Shown here piece after piece: positions 11,905 to 23,283 of a DNA stretch of 64,000 nt. The translations under genes and the position numbers were made by a program. The notes below the pieces were generated by a model. That model saw nothing but the letters and a program-made list of their open reading frames with translations. It was not told the origin of the DNA and ran no database searches. Source of the DNA: Tubulanus polymorphus. Taxonomy: Eukaryota > Nemertea > Palaeonemertea > Tubulaniformes > Tubulanidae. The stretch spans positions 6,879,414 to 6,943,413 of the forward strand of contig NC_134034.1 of the NCBI RefSeq assembly GCF_964204645.1, in the 5' to 3' direction. Every line of letters starts with the position of its first letter. Within the stretch, counting starts at the first letter, position 1.

Positions 11905-11915
11905 CCGCCATCTTG
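11905..11915 (-). promoter_or_regulatory. YY1-like site at the 5' end of the non-LTR element
   Basis: The minus strand reads CAAGATGGCGG, the same core as the YY1 site near the start of mammalian L1 5' UTRs, where it sets the transcription start. Here it lies about 335 bp upstream of ORF1, at what appears to be the 5' end of the element. The functional role is inferred from sequence only. Confidence 0.35.
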
Positions 11916-11924
11916 AATTACATA

Positions 11925-12430
11925 TCTGATATATGGATCCAGCTACATACAAGGGCTACCACGTAAAAAGTATCGATGTACCAAAAAGGCTTAACCGAAG
12001 ATATGGTTCTTTCAAAGTCTCCTGGTGGCAGTTGCATGAACTAGTGGGTCGCACATGATCTCCTTGCGCGTTTTGATCCATAATTTCGCTAATACTACCG
12101 GTTGGTTTGTCTAAATTTATGCATCAATTTGTTAAGTGAGGAATTTGCATTCAGAAATAAACAACGATTTTTACAAAAAGTTTTTTTTGTTTTCATTTAT
12201 TAGTGACAGTTTACATATATTGTACATATGTTTGTACATATCTTTGAACTATAACAACTTTGAAAACGACCTTAACAATGTATATTCAATGAACATTAAT
12301 TTACTTTAATCACGAAGAGGGAATTATAGGTAACAAAATTATTGCATTGTCGGGATTCGAACTTGATGAGGCATCGACGTCTTTGAAGCGATTAAGGTAA
12401 TGTTGAGTTTATCTGCCGAACGGAAGATGG
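11925..12430. other. Intron sequence, nothing recognised
   Basis: AT-rich DNA without supported genes. A tRNA-B-box-like string (GTTCGAATCCC on the minus strand near 12353-12365) occurs, but no tRNA fold could be drawn. Confidence 0.35.
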
Positions 12431-12436
12431 TACAAA

Positions 12437-12541
12437 ATGGCGGCGATGGATGAAACAAAAACTGGGGTGAACTTAGTCTCTGCAAAGTTTGCGTTCGAAT
12501 CCCTCACAAGATTTTTATCGCGTGACATAGAAATTAAACCC
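12437..12541 (+). CDS. Doubtful first exon, unknown protein
   Basis: ATGGCGGCGATGGATGAAAC sits in a good Kozak-like context (ACAAAATGG) and opens a 35-codon stretch (MAAMDETKTGVNLVSAK..., ending LSRDIEIKP) before a possible donor (CCCG then GTAATT at 12542). No downstream exon was recognised and the family is unknown. It could be the first exon of a nested gene, a retrocopy piece, or chance. Confidence 0.2.
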
Positions 12542-13199
12542 GGTAATTTTGTCTATTATAGCAATTATTTTTTTTTCTCCCTGAATTATCGGGTCATTTT
12601 TAATCACCTGATGCCTCTACATTTGTATAGCCTATGGCCACGCCACCAAGTACAGTGCGCAGCATCGCAACGCTAAATGTACTATAGTATATTCCATCCC
12701 TGTTATCAGTGCAAGTGTGTGTTCTGTGTACGCGCGTAGGTGTGTGCTCGAGACTAATGCAAAAAAGAGGCGTGCTAAGCGATAAAGTCAAACTACAACA
12801 TTGCTGTAAAAGGCTTTAATGTATTGGCGGTAAAATACAGTGATTTTCACATCGGAATCGTAATTTTGTTTTAGAGAGATCATCGCTTGTATTATGGCTA
12901 CCAGAAATCACCGAACATCGTATTTTATTAGGTGGTAGTGAGTCGATGACGTCATTTTCGTGTCGCCACTTATGACTTGTTGGTGGGAGTTCAGAGGAAG
13001 ATTTGTCAAGCGAATAAGTACTTTTATCTTATTAATGCAGAGTGTGAAATTTCGCTTTTTAAGAATATTTCTCTAAATTATTAGAAAATGCCGATAGTAA
13101 GACCGTGGGAAAGTTTTTATCGTTGAATGGGCGAATCACGATGGCTGAGTGCACCTGTGATAAGGGGGAGATAGTTCAATGTGAAGGCAAAGCTTTTAA

Positions 13200-13836
13200 A
13201 GGGGAACTGCAGTGAAAATCATTTTGTATATGTATGTGTTAGGAACCTTTATAAATACATTTTCAAAACAGCAGAAAAACATTTCATCTAATACTTTATC
13301 CAATAAAGAGGGTTTTGTAGAGTGCCTGGCCGCCGCCGCCATTTTCTCCGCGTAGCAGACGCTTTTCTCTCGGCTGTGACGTAGTTCGGCGCACTGCGAT
13401 ACGTGTTACTGCTGCTATTCATAGTGTTTTCATCACTTGAAGTCCAATAACAGTTCTAACCTGCAGCATAATGCCACATCAGCAAATATTTGGATATTTT
13501 TCAGACAGTGAGTGGATAAATAAAAGTAGAGACCCCACTGGCAGCCCAGCAGGAGTATTTTATTTGCAATTTTCAACTGAGATCTTCAATGAGTGTATCT
13601 ATTTGTGTGCACACTGGAGAGTGTGATAGGCCTGGATACGTCATCAATGTTTACTTGCCTCACTTTGGAATTTAAACATGGCGGCTCTCATCTGCTGTAA
13701 ATTCTGCTGATAACAGTATTAAAATCGTCGTATACGAGTTAGTTAGGAAGAATTTGAAATTTCAACTAGCGTTATGCTAAACAACAACAAGAGTAGAAAT
13801 AAATGGCCAATTATGATTTTTGACTGCAGTTCCCCT
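13200..13836. mobile_element. TTAA-target MITE
   Basis: A 637-bp element begins AGGGGAACTGCAGT and ends in its inverse, with imperfect TIRs of about 25 bp. TTAA occurs on both sides (13196-13199, 13837-13840). TTAA duplications are typical of piggyBac and Kolobok superfamilies. It encodes no protein. The interior contains a GC-rich patch (GCCGCCGCCGCCATTTT near 13331) unlike the surrounding intron. Confidence 0.75.
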
Positions 13837-13840
13837 TTAA

Positions 13841-14689
13841 ATGATTAGACATTCAAAGGTGGTTTATCAACTTTTTTCAACTATAGTGCTGCTATTTTCC
13901 CAATCAAATTGCTAGATTTCGATCATTTTTCATAAGTCAACACTTGTAATTCAAGTGTGATTTTAGTGTGGTAGAGATAGATACATCGTGACTAGCGTAT
14001 TGAATGGCAGCGACATGTTTAAGCTGTGCGTGGATCGTTGAATAGTGGAATTATAGGGTGGAATCATCTTGTTTGTATCCATACGATGTTTATTAAAGGT
14101 TAGTGTCAACAAATTGTCCATTACAGTCCCTCTAATTTATGTGGAGAGACGCTCTTAACCGGCAAAACCGTGGTCTGTTTCGTGTTATCAATGGCCTACG
14201 TGACTGATCTTGCTTGAGGATTCGCTGCCGGTGTGCCGCATCAAAGTTATGAATAAAGTATTATATGACTGATTGTTAATGACATACAACAAATAAACCT
14301 TTAAAGAAAGGTACCTAGTGTCTGACATTCTACTGAAAAAATCCGGATTGATTCACCGCATAGTTTTTTCATTGTGAGCATTTTAGTATATGAATCAATT
14401 AAGATGATTGAAAGGCGCGGGTGCGGTTGTATCAGCTGTTGAAGACGTTCGATGTAAACAATAATTCTAACCACGTGCGCGATGAAAACAGGGACATCAA
14501 ACTAAGACGCACTGAATTTTTTAATTAGATGTGATTTGAATAGGCATCTGTGCTGGTTTTTCAAAAAGTCGAATCTTAATTGACTCCTATTGCATATTCC
14601 TAAGCCAGGCCCTCTGGAATTGGATTGAATTCGACACAGTAATTCGCCTGTATTTTGCGATGAATCGTTTTGAAAATTAGCTTGGGTCT
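13841..14689. other. Intron sequence, nothing recognised
   Basis: AT-rich sequence without a supported gene, repeat array or inverted ends. Confidence 0.35.
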
Positions 14690-15075
14690 GGCGAGATGTC
14701 CACCCCTATTGTAAAAAGATGTCATTCAAATATGGCTGCCATTGGGGTGGCCATCTTGAATTTCTTGGTTGCACGATGCAGCCTGCAATTCTGATTCCCA
14801 CAAAATTTGGTGTGAGGATCAGGGTAGGTAAGGCAAGCTGTCCATGCCTTTTGTATATGGAGGTCATCGGCTTTCAAATATGGCCGCCAGGTAAGCCATC
14901 TCGAATTTCTAGCTTTCAAATAACGGCTTTCAATTCTCGATGCATTTTCATGATACTTGGTGTAAGAATTTTGGTAGGTGAAATGTCTACCCCCTATTGA
15001 AAATTTAGTTTAATTATGGCCGCCAGGATTGCCATCCATCTTGGATTTCTTTTCAGCACGATGCCTACACCAATT
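14690..15075. repeat. Minisatellite, about 135-150-bp unit, 2.6 copies
   Basis: Blocks starting near 14727, 14876 and 15010 share ATGGCYGCCA, then CCATCTTGAATTTC-like and TTGGTGTRAGRATYWKGGTAGG segments. They are degenerate direct repeats with a unit of 134-149 bp. Open frames over the array reflect its periodicity rather than genes. Confidence 0.6.
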
Positions 15076-15429
15076 CAGATTATCTCCGGACACAAAGGCG
15101 GGTATGGGGGGCCTCCTCCAGAAAAATTTTGAAAAAGATGCATTTCAGAGGCATCTTGATGTTATGATCCTCGATACACGATCATCCACTCTCAGGCAAA
15201 TAAACAAAAGAGATCAATATGAGTGTTATTATAGTATCAATCTTTTTTTAGAACAACATATTTACATTTGCACCATAGAAAAAGGAGTAGAGTGCATATA
15301 TGATCCTTAATCAGGGTTCGTAGCGGGTCTTCCAAATCGGTATTTATTTGTATATTTAGAAAAAAAAATCATTGCCAGTATTTGTCTTTGTGATTTTTGT
15401 GAAAAAATTGCGGTCAATTTAATACCACG

Positions 15430-15711
15430 TCGCTAAAACATTTGTATATAGGTGACAGTACTATATGGCTGCTGTGTGTGTTAGTAATCGCCTGAGCGAG
15501 TCTATATATTACACAATGACTCGGTGATGATATTAGTGTATACACAGCACTCTCATACATCGGCAGGCGCGCAGGCGTATTGTCAGCCTCATTCATCGTC
15601 AATTAAGACAAACTTATTGACAAATCAGTGAATTAAAATCTCCTGATGAAGGGCCTCAGCTTATTGGGCGAAGCTTTATGAAATCCATGTATTTTAGGCT
15701 AAAAAACTGCC
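15430..15711. mobile_element. Truncated inverted copy of the CCGTATTTTCCGGC MITE
   Basis: This stretch is a diverged reverse-complement copy of the left half of the MITE at 8511-9136. Shared blocks include the GGCTGACA-type segment, AATTAAGAC, the long TTGACAAATCAGTGAATTAA block, GGGCCTCAGCTTATTGGGC and ATCCATGTATTTTAGGCTAA. The outer terminal repeat (about 44 bp) and the other half are missing. Confidence 0.75.
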
Positions 15712-16465
15712 AGCAATTGTCTGGCAGTATGGAGAGACAAAGATATTATTTATGGGGGTAACTCAAGTCTGGTGCACACTTGCAATTTAAAAAAAAAAAA
15801 ATCTTCAGAAAGCAATGAATTTTAGCTTCTTTTCCGGCTTTTTCTTTTTCTTTTTAGCTTCTTTTTTTTGCTTATCTAGAGAGAATATAACGACTAAAAT
15901 CATTCCATATCATTTTTACAATAAAACTTATATTTTAGATTTTTATTTTTTTTGCCTGATTATTTGTATTAGATTGTTAAGTGCGGCACAGTGGAGTGTT
16001 CGTGTTGAAAACAGTCTTGTACAGTTGCGTAGGCAATATCGCCTTATACTCTCATGTTCACTGCGTGTTTGTATCAGTTATAGAGTACGCGCGCCACGTT
16101 GCAGGTTGCACGAAACAACGATTTGTCTGAGTGAAGATGTAAGCTACATAAAGCAGTCTTATCGTGAAATTATTGAAAATCATGTCAGTCGATAAACTTT
16201 GTTTCGTCAGTAACAGGCACTGGCCTCAAATTTGAAGAACTTGGGAGCTGCTGTCCTGATTTTTGGTCCGTATACGATAATGAAAAACCTCCAATGAAAC
16301 CCAGGCTCTCACCAAGTTTGTACCGTATCTTAATGGGTCACTCATAGTTTTAGTTGTTTTACGTCATTCAAGGGATGTATTAAGATTATGAACATTTGTT
16401 CATACAAAAGGCCCATAATCAATTTTTCGAAGATTTCATTCTCGTTAGAAGTCAGTTACCATTAG
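15712..16465. other. Intron sequence, no supported gene
   Basis: T-rich and A-rich tracts dominate. A 126-codon open frame at 15815-16195 is Phe-rich at its start because of poly-T runs and has no recognisable domain. Confidence 0.35.
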
Positions 16466-16469
16466 AGAT

Positions 16470-16880
16470 GTTATAATGGGTCAAAAAATCGAATTTTTGC
16501 TAACAAATGAGGTTATAACTTTGACACGAAGTCATGCAATCTACTATGTTTATGTGCAAAATGTAGCTTCATCATGCGGCTAAAATCTGTTGGAAATGGA
16601 ATTTTGAATATCGCGTTCATTTAAAAGAAATTGACGAATTTGTGGCGATTTTTAAAGAAATTTCAAGGAGCATTTTGTTTCATAAAACGGCTAGAAGGCC
16701 GATGTACAACGTTACATTGAAGTAAAATAACTGCTCCCTGCGGTTGGCTGAGCTCCCGCTGTCAATCAATGTAAAAGGGCATATTCGATTGATGCAGACA
16801 AACCGGTCTTTTAATCTTCTCATCTATTAATCTGCTCGGTTCTAGTTTCTCATTTCCCAGTCATGGGAGAGTCTTTTATG
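16470..16880. repeat. Dispersed repeat, copy 1 (second copy 49165-49465)
   Basis: The sequence from AATCGAATTTTTGCTAAC to the TTCTCATTTCCCAGTCAT block recurs at 49165-49465 in the same order, with an internal deletion in the second copy. Shared blocks include GGAGCATTTTGTTTCATAAA and CAGACAAACCGGTCT. Type of element unknown; no terminal repeats or coding potential seen. Confidence 0.65.
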
Positions 16881-17048
16881 TTTATTTTTAATTTGATAGC
16901 CGTAGTATCGATTCCATCTCCCCATATCTATTTTATTATGCAAATAACCAAAGATTCAATCGATACGCTACTTCACGGAAGATTATACGCGCACAAATAG
17001 CGCATTATTATGCGATTATGCGCGCTCGAATAGGCCCAAACCTCGTGT

Positions 17049-17847
17049 ATACGGGATATCAACAAATTCAAGTTCTTGAATAACTCGTTTGATGGCGCTA
17101 GTCAGAACCGCAAATTGGAACCTAAATCCACCATGCTCTAGTTCATTTGCAATGAAAATCTCTCGCTTCAAGTTTTCAATGAGCGATATTTTACTTACTA
17201 TATATCGTCACGCGTAATCCTTGAAATATGTTATCCTACTACTACGTTGGATATTATAAAACCTCACTGCAAAGCCTAGAAATCACTATAAGTGTCCCAA
17301 AATTATCAAAAAACATTTTGCAAAGGCTGACGATGTAAAGACTGGTTGCCAGGTATCACATGGTGGCAGCACTTGACGGCCCAATTAAGATTGTTGGTTC
17401 AAGTCCTGGTACTTTTCATATTTTTATTATAAATCTACGAGTTTAGTCCTTCTAAAATCAATTTTATTTCATAATATTATTTCATATTTATCAGTGTCGC
17501 CTGCAATAAATTTACCTTTGAGTCTTGAACTCAACAACAAAGTGATGACACCTGGCACCAGTCATTACTAAATCGCTAAATTTGTTATTTTTGGTAGTTT
17601 TTTGACATTTCTAGTGATCTTTAGGGTTCAAGGTGAGGTTTTATCGAATTCAACACGTTGTCAGGATATCATGCTCAAAGGATTATGCCGTTGTATAGTA
17701 AGTAAAATGTCGCTAACTAAAAACTTGAAGCGAGAGATCTTTATCGCAAATGAACTAGAACATGGCAGATTTAGGTTCCAATTTCCGGTTCTGACTAGTG
17801 CCATCAAACGAGTAATTCAAGAACTTGAATTTGTCGATATCCCGTAT
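17049..17847. mobile_element. Foldback element with about 220-bp inverted arms
   Basis: The arms 17049-17275 and 17630-17847 are inverted copies with scattered mismatches and small indels. Both outer ends read ATACGGGATATC and both inner ends carry AAAACCTCAC. The 350-bp centre contains a B-box-like GGTTCAAGTCCTGG but no tRNA fold. No transposase is present. An 87-codon open frame over the right arm (17602-17865) is not considered a gene. Confidence 0.7.
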
Positions 17848-18604
17848 TGCCGCGATGATTGCTGATTAGATTTCGATGATGTTGTTCACTGAAATCAGCA
17901 GATTTTACACATCCATGAAGTGTTCAAGGAAAACCTTGAAGATGCATCAATCAGATGGTGCCTATACATTACAAAGATAACATTCTGCGCCCGAGATATT
18001 AAGATCCGTGGATCTCTTGTTTTGGTTTAAAGTTATCTAACTTTTTCGATATGGTAACTATATCATTACTCGAGAAATAATCTATTAATTTTTTTCTATA
18101 CCACCGATAATCTAATATGTTCATTTTATTAAATTTCGGGTTTATAACTATTGGATTTTTTACTTTACACCAGTTTGGCAAGCCACTGGACCATCGGTCC
18201 TTTGTATATGGTATATGGTCACCAGGGGGCGTTGAATATTGAAATTGTTAGATTGTTGACCATTTGAAACCACTTCCCAAGTGGGCACGGTGTCCCTAGA
18301 CCCCTAGTTTATAATTTGCTTTAAAAAAGAAGAATTCGGTCAAAGTTGCAAACAAACTGAAATAGGTGAGAAAAAAATGTGTGTGGCCGAAGGTGAAACG
18401 TATCGGCAACCCCTATGGAGGTACCAGGATATAACCCACTGACATAGTAGCACCAGGAGCACCATTCCGCAAATTTCCCAAGGAATAATTAATTGATGTT
18501 AATACAATGTTAGTTGGTTAGTTAATGATAGCAACAAAAGTTGATTATAAAGAGAGGTAAAATTTAGTAATAAACATGGGTAGATTTGCAACATTAATCA
18601 AATT
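17848..18604. other. Intron sequence with one minisatellite-family fragment
   Basis: At 18215-18305 lies a solo copy of the module TATGGTCACCAGGGGGCGTT...CCCAAGTGGGC...GGTGTCCCT, otherwise arrayed at 55242-57178. The remainder shows no gene. Confidence 0.45.
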
Positions 18605-18845
18605 GACTAACATTTTTTTATTTCATGAGGTAAGATATTTCTGGTCTTCCCAGAATTTGTCAAGTCTACTTTTAAAACAATTGATTGACGGAGCAGTGAT
18701 TATATCTTCCTCCAAACTGTTCCACTTTATTGACAACCTGATTCGAGAAAAAGTTGCTGTAGACCTCCTTTTTACACCTTTTCTTCAAAAGTTTCTGACT
18801 GTGACGTCTCAGCTGACGGATCCGCTTATCTCTCTTGTGACAGAG
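18605..18845 (-). pseudogene. Non-LTR reverse transcriptase C-terminal fragment
   Basis: Minus-strand translation gives IRQLRRHSQKLLKKRCKK, then a NFFSNQVVNK segment, and after a one-base frameshift NSLEEDIITAPSINCFKSRL followed by DKFWED. This is the usual C-terminal signature of CR1/L2-type RTs (LRRHS..L.K...VVN.WNSLPE.....S...FK..LDK.W). It is a short, 5'-truncated relic. Confidence 0.6.
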
Positions 18846-18852
18846 CTTTTTC

Positions 18853-19435
18853 TCACGAACACAGGTTACAGAGCTTTTCCTTACAAATGCTCTTAGCCTG
18901 CCCTGTCGAATCTATTACAAATCGCTCGAGCTCCTGAAGGCGAATCTGCATACAGGGCGAAGGAGGTTCGCACGAAGCGACCGCCGTCTCCACAGTGAAT
19001 CCCTTCCGACGAGTCCCGGAGTTACGATCCTCAGTATCTGAGTTGATCCTCACAGCCTCCACCGTCCGACGACGCCGACTCTCAATAAACATAACATGAG
19101 ATCGAAATTAAATAAGATTGAGTTTATTTACGACAGCAGGCAGAAATCCGACCATGTCGTTCGATTTCCTATACCAGAGTGGAGACTATAGACCACACTA
19201 TAAAGAGGGTGCACTGAATGGAGGCGCCACTATACAGTGCTAATAAAGAGTCCAAAAATCACTCTCTCACACTCTCAAGGATGGTGCTACTATCAATATT
19301 GTGGTTATTCGGCATGATGTTAAAAACCATAATCATGCCACCCCTGGCCCTCCGGTAATACAGGGTAGATAGAATCAGGATCTTAAGTCTATCCCTGTAT
19401 TCCAGGTCTCGACAAGAGAACACCAACACTGACAT
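18853..19435 (-). mobile_element. Possible LTR with start of an unknown reading frame
   Basis: Read on the minus strand, about 19093-19435 begins TGTCAGTGTTGG, has a TATA-like TTTATAGTG and AATAAA-type signals, and ends near CTCATGTTATG. An 80-codon frame (MFIESRRRRTVEAVR...) follows at 18853-19092. This arrangement resembles an LTR plus gag start, but no partner LTR or recognisable gag was found, so the call is weak. Confidence 0.3.
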
Positions 19436-19916
19436 TTTCTGACGCTAGTTAGTATGACCGCCAATGCAAAACGCAGCCTAATGGAACGGACCAATTCGAT
19501 TCAATATAAAAAACGCATACATTAAATAGATAAACCCCATTGAATATTCGTAGAATTGATATCCGCCAACAAAACAGTAACTGAAATTTTTTGAAATGCA
19601 TGTATCCAGCATTTTTCACTGTTACGTGCATGGGTATGTACCCTTCAAAATAACTGGCTTTCCGAATACATTATTTCGTGAATAAGTTCCTAGTCCAGAT
19701 ACGTTTTTCGTGGTTATGGGGGAATACCGATTGCCGGTCGCCCATAGTAGATTTCCACCGGTGTTGTCTGATAGAAAGCAATTTTAAGCTTAAAATAGGA
19801 TGTACAGTACATACATAGAATCTGTGTGCAGATTCGGAGCATGATAATTCTATCGGAGTTCAACATTTCGTTTAGAAGCTGTTGTTAGTAGTCAAATCTA
19901 ATTTTTTTTTTCCCAG

Positions 19917-22437
19917 AATTTTGAGTGTCTTGATATATCAATAACTTATCGTTCAGAGTTTGTCAGGTTAATAGCAGTCTACAGACCGGATCCTTATCCC
20001 CGTCTTGTAAATGAATTCATTGAAGAATTCGGGTCATTTCTGGAACAGTTAGTGACCACTAATAAGCATCTTGTTATCGCCGGTGACTTTAATATCCATA
20101 TGGACAAAATTGGTGATGCTCTAGTTATAAAATTTAATCAGTTTCTAGATGGACTGGGCTTAAAGCAGCATGTTCATCAGGCCACCCATATCAAAGGTCA
20201 TTCGCTTGATCTTCTTTTGTCACATTGTGATAACTCTCTTATCAAGGATGTTCTCGTTGATCCTTCCTTACCGCCTGATCATTACGCGGTTCATTGCACA
20301 TCAGCACTGTTAAAACCTCCACCTGTTAAGGAAACAAGGACTTTTAGGAGGACGAGAAAGATTGATATAGATAGTTTCTGTGAAAGTATTATGAACTCAA
20401 CTCTGATATCTCAACCCAGTGACATACTTGATGAACTTGTAGAACAGTATGATACAGTTCTCAGGAGTATCCTTGACACTCATGCCCCAGAGATCAGTCG
20501 GTCAGTAATTGTTAGAGACCAAGATGCGTGGTTCAGTGATAACATAAGGGAGGCTAGACAAGTTCGCCGTAGATTGGAGAGAAAATGGAGAAAGGAGAGG
20601 ACAGGGATTTCAAAACAAATGTTTTGTTTTCAAAATCATGTTGTTTGTGATTTGATTAAGGAGGCTAAGTTGAACTTCCACAAATCGCGAATTGCAAACG
20701 GTTCCAACAGGGATTTATTTAACATTGTAAATGGCTTACTGGGGAGGAGCAATGTATCTCCACTGCCGGATCATAGTGACGTTGCCGTGCTGGCAAATAG
20801 GTTCTGCGATTTCTTTAGGCAGAAAGTAGCCAATGTTTATGCGCGGTATGATACTACGGTGTACCCAGAGGTCCATGAACCCAGCTGTAACACGCTTGAC
20901 AGTTTTATGCTTACTAATGAACAGGAAGTGAAAAAGCTTATTCTTTCCTTGCCTGCTTAAGGTTGTAGTCTAGACCCAATACCAACTTGGTTGCTTAAAA
21001 AGTGTGTAGATTATCTTCTACCGGTTTTAGTGAAGATTATAAATTTGTCCCTGTCGCAAGGCATTGTTCCATCATCCTTTAAGTTTGCCTTGGTTAAGCC
21101 GTTACTCAAGAAGTCTTCGCTGGATAAGGATACCCTAAGTAATTATCGTCCGGTGTCCAATTTATCTTATGTATCCAAGTTGTTGGAGCGGATAGTTGCA
21201 GTGCGGCCTGGTGATCATATGATTGCAAATGACTTGTATGATACATTTCAATCTGCTTACCAACGTGGACATAGCACCGAAACCGTGATGCTCTCAGTCA
21301 GTGACCAGATTCTAACTAGGGTGGATGCTGGAGATGAAGTTCTACTTGTGCTCCTCGACTCGTCATCCGCGTTTGATACTGATGATCACCGTATTCTGAT
21401 CAACAGGCTTTATGAAAGGACTGGTATCAACAATACTGCTCTTAGATGGTTTCAGTCGTACTTAGAAATGCGTCAGATTTCTGTTGCTGTTGGAAAAAGC
21501 AGATCAAGTTTTAACACTCTGCTTTATGGTGTGCCGCAGGGTTCTGTCCTGGGTCCAGTTTTATTTACAATATACACTCTCCCGTTAAGTGATGTTATCA
21601 ATATCCCTTATCACCTTTATGCTGATGATAATCAGTTAATGTCATCTGCTGGCAATGGTGATGAGGTAGGATGTTCTCGTTCCATCATAAGTGTAGAATC
21701 GTGTGTCTCCTGGTTGACGGTCAATAGACTGGCACTGAATGCGCCCAAGGCGGACATGATTAACATCGTTTCTTCGCGTCGTGCAGGGACAATTCCTGGT
21801 ATTCATGTTGGTGATACCTTCATTGAGGCGTCGGACTGTGTTCGTGACCTTGGTGTCTTTCTGGACAAGAACATGAACATGTAGCTTCATATTAAATCAC
21901 TTTGTAAGGCATCATATGCAAAGCTTTACAGCATAAGTCGTTTTCTTGATCGTGCGAGTCTTGAACGTCAAGTCCATGCATTTGTGACATCCTGCATTGA
22001 CTGCAACAACGGTTTGCTGTATGGACTACCCAAGAAAACAACTGCACCACTTCAGCGCGTACAGAACTTGGCTGCACGTATCATTCTCCGCAAGCGAAAA
22101 TATGACCATGTTACTCCGCTGCTGATCGAATTGCATTGGCTGCCTCTAGCAGGCCGTACTGTAGCAGGCCGTGTTAACGGCTTAGCACCAGCATATTTGT
22201 CTGACCTGTTGGAAAGTCATTCTGCTGTTCGTGTAACCAGGTCAACTGACTCAGCTTCTCTTCGAACTAAACGAACCAAAACATCCTATGGAGATAGAAG
22301 TTTTCCTGTGTGTGTGGACCTAGACTTTGGAATTCCCTACCATTTGATATAAAAAACTCGTTGGACATTTGAATCATCAGTTAAGACATGGCTCTTCAAG
22401 AAGCACTTTTTGGAGAACCAAGCGCTTTGAGCTCTCG
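19917..22437 (+). pseudogene. Endonuclease-RT of L2-like element
   Basis: The frame opens with FECLDISITYR and LIAVYRPDP, then GDFNIHMDKIG and PPDHYAVHC of the endonuclease. RT motifs are [43 protein letters not shown] (motif A Asp kept), [12 protein letters not shown] and LYADDNQLM. In-frame stops are TAA at 20958 and TAG at 21882. Near 22142-22180 an expected stretch is missing and a 12-bp unit (GTAGCAGGCCGT) is duplicated. A final frameshift near 22350 moves the C-terminal FESSVKTWLFKKHF into another frame. Confidence 0.87.
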
Positions 22438-22482
22438 GATGGAAAAGCGCTATACAAGAACTTATTATTATTATTATTAATT
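19917..22482 (+). mobile_element. L2-like non-LTR retrotransposon, 5'-truncated
   Basis: Endonuclease and RT coding sequence in one frame is followed by the characteristic 3' end AAGCGCTATACAAGAACTTA and a TTA microsatellite (22462-22480). This terminus is typical of L2-clade elements of marine deuterostomes and molluscs. The 5' end stops inside the endonuclease. It lies sense in intron 2, about 500 bp upstream of exon C. Confidence 0.88.
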
Positions 22483-22985
22483 ACAAAAGGATTTTCGACC
22501 AAAGTCAGAAAATCCTAATAATCATGGGAATATCAATAGGGTTTTCTGTGAAGTAACAGAGAACTCAGAATACCACTTCTATGATAAGGTTGAAAATTCA
22601 CTTGCCATCAAAATTTGAGGAGGGCTGAAAGAAATTGCTCGCATTAGAGATTTATGGTGTGCCTGAAAAAAATAGCTCTCCATTGCCTGTTTCTATATCG
22701 CATGTCCCCATTACCTTTCTATTAGATCTACTACATTGGCATTTCATGACAGCAGCTCTTCCTTTCAATCTATTCACTGCCTGTTGTTTATAGGAAGCCA
22801 TGTAGTTGTTCCAAAAGTACACTATTGCCATCTGCAACACTGGTGACGTCACCAAAATTCCCCATTAAACTGTTCATTTTTCATTAAAAAAAACATATAT
22901 ATTAGAATCCTCAGTCTACAATACATGACAATTGTCAAAGGGCCAGACTTGACTGTGTGTAAGTCATCATATTTTAATAACATTT
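22483..22985. other. Intron 2 end, repeat fragments only
   Basis: At 22485-22570 there is a fragment with ATATCAATAGGGTTTTCTGT, which also occurs at 48510-48550. The rest has no gene. Confidence 0.4.
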
Positions 22986-22988
22986 CAG

Positions 22989-23143
22989 AGAATACTTACA
23001 GGATAGTAATATTTTGGATAAAAAAGATGATGTCAACTGTCAACAAGATATTGATGCAATAAGAAGTATGCTCGGACAGCACAATGATTCAATTGAACAC
23101 CTCGAAATTGACCAAATCTCTCAAGAAACGGAATTGAAGTCAA
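22989..23143 (+). CDS. CCDC148: CCDC148-like exon C
   Basis: The acceptor is ACATTTCAG and the donor is CAA before GTAGGT. Its first base completes the Arg codon left by exon B, giving SLREYLQDSN, and it ends with one base in phase 1. It encodes an acidic heptad-like helix (DIDAIRSMLGQ, then IEHLEIDQISQETEL) suited to a coiled coil. The next recognised feature downstream is the TIR element at 23284. Confidence 0.75.
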
Positions 23144-23283
23144 GTAGGTATTTATTGATAACAGCAGTATGGATACAAATTAGGTCAACAATTAAAGCTT
23201 AACTGGGTTTACCATTGGCTTGCAAATTTGTGCCTGATCTTCAAGTTTTATTCGTTCTCAAGCCTGAATTGGATTGGAGATGA

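Larger units (their letters stand above)
6350..11920 (-). mobile_element. Two-ORF non-LTR retrotransposon, nearly full length
   Basis: A minus-strand element with a 5' UTR (about 11571-11920), ORF1 with coiled coil and nucleic-acid-binding domain, ORF2 with endonuclease and RT, and a 3' end with an ACAAT-type simple repeat (about 6358-6375). Its RT style (LAYADDIVLIA and a C-terminal CNFC...C zinc motif) fits the L1/Tx1 or I/Nimb groups; I cannot separate these by eye. It is interrupted by a MITE at 8511-9136 and by several small mutations. It lies antisense in intron 2 of the CCDC148-like gene. Confidence 0.82.

Noticed and set aside
12340-12400. tRNA-like B box (GTTCGAATCCC, minus strand)
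   Set aside because: The flanking bases do not form a T-stem or acceptor stem and no A box is visible.
15815-16195. 126-codon open frame
   Set aside because: Phe-rich from poly-T tracts, no domain and no splice or Kozak support.
17385-17415. B-box-like GGTTCAAGTCCTGG in the foldback centre
   Set aside because: No cloverleaf could be drawn; only a weak pairing of GCCAGG with CCTGGT.
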